6,723 nt of DNA, from contig DHDF01000006.1 in NCBI GenBank assembly GCA_002399225.1, positions 1 to 6,723 of the forward strand, in the 5' to 3' direction. This document shows positions 5,369 to 6,723 of this stretch, one piece after another (position 1 is the stretch's first letter; every line of letters starts with the position of its first letter). The position numbers and the translations under genes were made by a program. The DNA is from a bacterium UBA4883. GTDB lineage: Bacteria > Bacillota > Clostridia > Oscillospirales > Acutalibacteraceae. Below the pieces are notes generated by a model. It had not been told where the DNA came from. It saw nothing but the letters and a program-made list of their open reading frames with translations, and searched no databases.

Positions 5369-6134
5369 AGAACATACGCAGCACCAATGCGACGCCATGA
5401 ACAAGACGGCCGGAGAGCTGGAAGACTACGATTGCCCGAAGTGCAAAAACAAGGGCGTCATCTATTTTGTGGGAGAAGACGGAGAAATCAAGTGCCGGGA
5501 ATGCTCCTGCATGGCCATCCGGGCAAGCATGGCGCGGATCCGGAACAGCGGGCTGCAAAATCTGCTCGATCTTTACACGTTCGACCGGTTCGAAGCGGAG
5601 GCACCGCTGCAGCGCCTCATGAAATCGTCCGCGGAGAAGTACCTGGAAGACGAGAACGGCGGCTGGTTCTTCATCGGCGGCCAGTCCGGGGCCGGGAAAT
5701 CCCATATCTGTACGGCAATCGCCGGGGAGTTGCTGCGCCGCGGGAAAGCGGTGCGATACATGCTCTGGAAGGACGAATCAACGAAGATCAAAGCGACGAT
5801 CAACGACGAAGACAAGTACGACCGGCTGATTGCTCCACTGAAAACGGTCCCGGTTTTGTACATAGACGACTTGTTTAAACCGGTTTATGACGACCGAGGC
5901 ATGCGCAGGCAGCCGAACCCAGGGGATATTTCCCTGGCGTTTGAAATTATCAATTCCCGCTATATCGCGGGGCCGCGAGGGACGACGATTATTTCCAGCG
6001 AGTGGACCATGAACGATCTACAGCGTGTCGACCCGGCAACCGCCGGACGGATTTTCCAGAGAGCGCAGAACTATTGCCTCTCCATCGCGCCGGGCAAGGA
6101 CCGGAATTACAGACTCAGGAGGCGGAAGGCATGA
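5289..6134 (+). CDS. dnaC: DnaC-like replicative helicase loader (AAA+ ATPase)
   Basis: A 281-aa DnaC/DnaI-family ATPase that would load the replicative helicase at the phage origin. N-terminal helix, then a zinc-ribbon-like CPKCKNKG (C49, C52) and CRECSC (C69, C72, C74). The AAA+ core has Walker A GQSGAGKS at 131-138, Walker B VLYIDDLF at 189-196, INSRY at 221-225, a sensor region TTIISSE at 232-238, and GRIFQRA at 253-259 with R258 as a candidate arginine finger. All ATPase motifs look intact. ATG 5289 has GAGGAGG at 5274-5280, eight bases before it. The first 80 bases lie inside the 3' end of the initiator gene in another frame, a larger overlap than the others here. It is GC-rich (62% at 5521-5700), unlike its upstream partner. 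It ends in an ATGA overlap with the next gene. No helicase gene is visible, so it may load the host DnaB-type helicase. Confidence 0.94.
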   Translation: METKLTAMREILRQRRPAGNRSAPSFEEHTQHQCDAMNKTAGELEDYDCPKCKNKGVIYFVGEDGEIKCRECSCMAIRASMARIRNSGLQNLLDLYTFDRFEAEAPLQRLMKSSAEKYLEDENGGWFFIGGQSGAGKSHICTAIAGELLRRGKAVRYMLWKDESTKIKATINDEDKYDRLIAPLKTVPVLYIDDLFKPVYDDRGMRRQPNPGDISLAFEIINSRYIAGPRGTTIISSEWTMNDLQRVDPATAGRIFQRAQNYCLSIAPGKDRNYRLRRRKA

Positions 6135-6364
6135 ACCGGAAAATCAGGAACGAGGGAATGTACATCACGCCGCAGGAGGTTTACGGGACCGTGGAAGGCG
6201 CTGTCTGCCGTCAGTGCAGATTCTGCCGAAACAAGAAAGACGCGGGCCTGATTGGCAGCGACGCTTTTTACTGCACCCGGTTCTACAGGCACGAAAATCC
6301 AAAGGCCCGCATCAACGCCTATGACCAGGCGTGCGGAAAGTTCGAGAGGAAGGAACGGGCATGA
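6131..6364 (+). CDS. small Cys-rich putative zinc-binding protein (77 aa)
   Basis: ATG 6131 overlaps the stop of the loader gene (ATGA), with AGGAGG at 6117-6122 eight bases before it; the frame is open further upstream but those starts lie in the loader. Five cysteines: C26, C29, C32 in a CRQCRFC cluster, C48 in DAFYCTRF, and C68 in DQACGKF. This suggests one metal site made of a CxxC(xxC) knuckle and two distal cysteines. The protein is basic and has no membrane segment. The final ACGKFE element recalls small phage proteins of unknown function; I do not recognise a named family. Its place between the helicase loader and the RusA gene suggests an accessory in DNA metabolism, with no direct evidence. 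The stop overlaps the next ATG (ATGA at 6361). Confidence 0.8.
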   Translation: MNRKIRNEGMYITPQEVYGTVEGAVCRQCRFCRNKKDAGLIGSDAFYCTRFYRHENPKARINAYDQACGKFERKERA

Positions 6365-6615
6365 TTATCAAAAAAACGACTACCAAGAAATACGAGGTAA
6401 AAATCTTTCCGAACGCATGGAATATAGAATTTGGAAAATTCATCGAAGTACGTAAGAAGCATGGGCTAAAGACAAAGCCTTTTGAGCATTGCTTTTGCTG
6501 CGGGCACGCCTTCACTGAACACGAAATCCCGGTTGTTGCTCAAGTCTCCGGAAAAGGTAATCTGTTTGTGTGCACTGAATGTGCAAAGGAGGAGGACGCA
6601 CATGAGCATGATTGA
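6361..6615 (+). CDS. small zinc-finger protein with two CxxC knuckles (84 aa)
   Basis: ATG 6361 overlaps the previous stop (ATGA) and has an AGGAAGGA SD at 6347-6354; an in-frame ATG at 6331 lies deep in the previous gene and was not chosen. The N-terminal 40 residues are Lys/Thr-rich then aromatic (FPNAWNIEFGKFIEVRKK). Then HCFCCGHAF (C44, C46, C47) and, 24 residues on, FVCTECA (C71, C74), a zinc-ribbon-like pair of knuckles. The end is acidic and His-rich (EEDAHEHD). It is probably a metal-binding DNA- or protein-interaction module. Family not recognised. The last 14 bases overlap the start of the RusA gene, so the two are coupled. Confidence 0.8.
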   Translation: MIIKKTTTKKYEVKIFPNAWNIEFGKFIEVRKKHGLKTKPFEHCFCCGHAFTEHEIPVVAQVSGKGNLFVCTECAKEEDAHEHD

Positions 6616-6723
6616 ATTTACGATTCCCGGCCCGCCGCAGGGCAAAGCCCGGCCGAAGGTGGTACGGATTAAGACGGGCGCCAGCGTTACATACACGCCA
6701 GACAAGACCGTCCGCTACGAGGA
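6602..6723 (+). CDS. rusA: RusA-type Holliday junction resolvase (5' part, truncated by window end)
   Basis: The first 40 codons are visible and read MSMIEFTIPGPPQGKARPKV and on to a TYTPDKTVRYEE-like segment. IPGxPxxKxRP near the N-terminus and YTPxKT shortly after are hallmarks of the RusA family, which cleaves Holliday junctions as a dimer during phage recombination and packaging. The catalytic aspartates fall beyond the window, so activity cannot be judged. Two starts are possible, ATG 6602 and ATG 6608 two codons later; AAGGAGG at 6586-6592 is nine bases before 6602, favouring it. The start overlaps the previous gene by 14 bases. Placed with exonuclease, RecT and the replication genes, it completes a recombination/replication set. 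Confidence 0.88.
   Translation, partial: MSMIEFTIPGPPQGKARPKVVRIKTGASVTYTPDKTVRYE

Noticed and set aside
5387..5878. 163-aa plus-strand frame within the loader gene
   Set aside because: Arg-rich out-of-frame translation of the DnaC-like gene; the Walker motifs are in the other frame.

Overview
This window reads as the recombination and DNA-replication module of a temperate phage or prophage from a Firmicutes host, most likely a gut-type Clostridia (Oscillospiraceae or Lachnospiraceae-like). The grounds are the gene set (a YqaJ/lambda-type exonuclease beside a RecT annealase, a Lin1244/Lin1753-type initiator, a DnaC-like loader ATPase and a RusA resolvase), strong Bacillus/Clostridium-type Shine-Dalgarno (SD) sequences, and the many short Cys-rich proteins usual in clostridial prophages. 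The host assignment is inference; no integrase, attachment site or structural gene lies in the window.

Layout, all on the plus strand and without any stretch over 40 bases lacking a gene: (1) 1-413, the 3' end of an unknown gene and a 72-aa unknown protein; (2) 410-2235, exonuclease then RecT, a two-component DNA end-resection and strand-annealing pair; (3) 2232-2822, an HD-domain phosphohydrolase; (4) 2809-4436, a 60-aa Cys-rich protein and a 482-aa multi-domain protein with a zinc-ribbon-like N-terminus, neither with a known function; (5) 4472-6134, a replication initiator-like protein with a TTG start and a DnaC-like AAA+ ATPase overlapping it by 80 bases; (6) 6131-6615, two more small Cys-rich proteins; (7) 6602-end, the first 40 codons of a RusA-type Holliday junction resolvase.

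The genes form one tightly packed transcription unit. Seven of the nine visible start junctions are ATGA stop/start overlaps at 195, 410, 1324, 2232, 2988, 6131 and 6361, the overlapping GTG and ATG starts at 2809 and 6602 are also coupled, and the gene at 5289 overlaps its neighbour by 80 bases. The only break is the 35-base gap before the initiator gene at 4472. That gap holds an unusually extended SD, an out-of-frame ATG mini-ORF and a start-proximal hairpin, so the initiator may be translated under separate control. No promoter, intrinsic terminator, tRNA, rRNA, CRISPR array or insertion sequence was seen.

Points worth a second look: the 482-aa protein, which has a possible internal in-frame start at 3516; the C-free A-rich repeat tract inside the initiator gene, a candidate replication origin; a sharp drop in GC over the initiator gene (33% versus 62% in hand-counted 180-base samples); and two GC-rich hairpins placed about 45 bases after the start codons of the HD gene and the 482-aa gene.
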